A model generated the notes under the pieces. That model saw nothing but the letters and a program-made list of their open reading frames with translations, searched no databases and was not told where the DNA came from. DNA of 64,000 bases from Larix kaempferi (taxonomy: Eukaryota > Streptophyta > Pinopsida > Pinales > Pinaceae): the NCBI GenBank assembly GCA_027924585.1, contig BSBM01002098.1, forward strand, positions 7,601,001-7,665,000. The letters are read 5' to 3'. The translations under genes and the position numbers were made by a program. Positions within the stretch are counted from its first letter, which is position 1. Each line of letters opens with the position of its first letter. Positions 63,830-64,000 of this stretch are shown piece by piece.

Positions 63830-64000
63830 ACTTGGTTCTTCAGTAGGTTGGTGCCGACATATTACTGAGTTGGTGCTCAATTGAGGAGGTTGGTGTCTCT
63901 AGTAGGTTGGTGCCTACATATTACTGAGTTGTTGCTCATTTGAGGTGATTGGTGTCTCCAATAGGTTGGTGCCTGCATACTGTTGAGTTGGTGCTCATTT
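63830..64000. repeat. minisatellite of about 65 bp, cut by window end
   Basis: The unit with aggttggtgcctacatatta, ctgagttggtgctcatttga and ggttggtgtctc is present two and a half times and continues past the window. The ttggtgcc wording is also found in the 39-bp minisatellite at 1,115-1,315. Confidence 0.85.

Overview
The window is plant nuclear DNA. The one intact protein gene is a glutamate receptor-like (GLR) ligand-gated channel with spliceosomal introns at 50,024-53,607 (+), a family specific to plants. Almost everything else is repeats: L1-type LINEs, Ty1/Copia and other LTR remnants, a miniature LTR element (TRIM), a hAT-like MITE, a CACTA-type terminus, satellites and minisatellites. 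The AT-rich, repeat-dense sequence with one gene in 64 kb suggests a large plant genome. A gymnosperm is possible, but that is only a weak inference from the general look of the repeats.

Layout. 1-2.9 kb: a Copia gag remnant (-), minisatellites, an LTR-like stretch and a LINE fragment (-). 2.9-11.8 kb: an AT-rich tandem repeat (R1) hit by two LINE insertions that keep target-site duplications: a 5.7-kb L1 with ORF1 and ORF2 (3,767-9,494) and a 5'-truncated L1 (10,080-11,625) that carries a coiled-coil reading frame after its RNase H. 12.1-12.8 kb: a stub of the GLR 5' region. 15.5-21.7 kb: repeat R2, split by a LINE on the minus strand. 21.7-26.0 kb: a decayed Copia gag-pol (-). 27.2-29.6 kb: a composite repeat structure with a hAT-like MITE inside. 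30.3-32.6 kb: a second GLR leader stub followed by R2, collinear with 12.5-21.6 kb. 34.2-41.5 kb: a decayed LINE (+) of another lineage, interrupted by a probable 1.07-kb solo LTR and a 332-bp TRIM. 42.9-46.8 kb: exon-like islands (-) of a gene I do not recognise.

48.6-53.9 kb holds the GLR gene and its 5' flank. Six exons join in one frame to 976 residues, with signal peptide, amino-terminal domain, split ligand-binding domain, M1, pore, M3, M4 and a Ser/Pro-rich tail. 54.0-54.9 kb: a LINE RNase H fragment (-). 55.9-57.8 kb: a diverged satellite of about 175 bp. 59.2-60.0 kb: a CACTA-like terminus with palindromic subterminal repeats, followed by a degenerate tRNA-like sequence and two tandem beta-amylase pseudogene fragments (60.2-61.6 kb). 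Minisatellites close the window.

The observations most worth following are: (1) the same TAATG overlap of ORF1 stop and ORF2 start in three separate LINEs, which points to translational coupling; (2) a coiled-coil frame downstream of RNase H in a TSD-bounded LINE; (3) two partial copies of the GLR promoter and leader region that stop at about the same point of the signal peptide; (4) a very small TRIM with recognisable PBS and PPT; (5) the CACTA terminus, tRNA-like and beta-amylase cluster.
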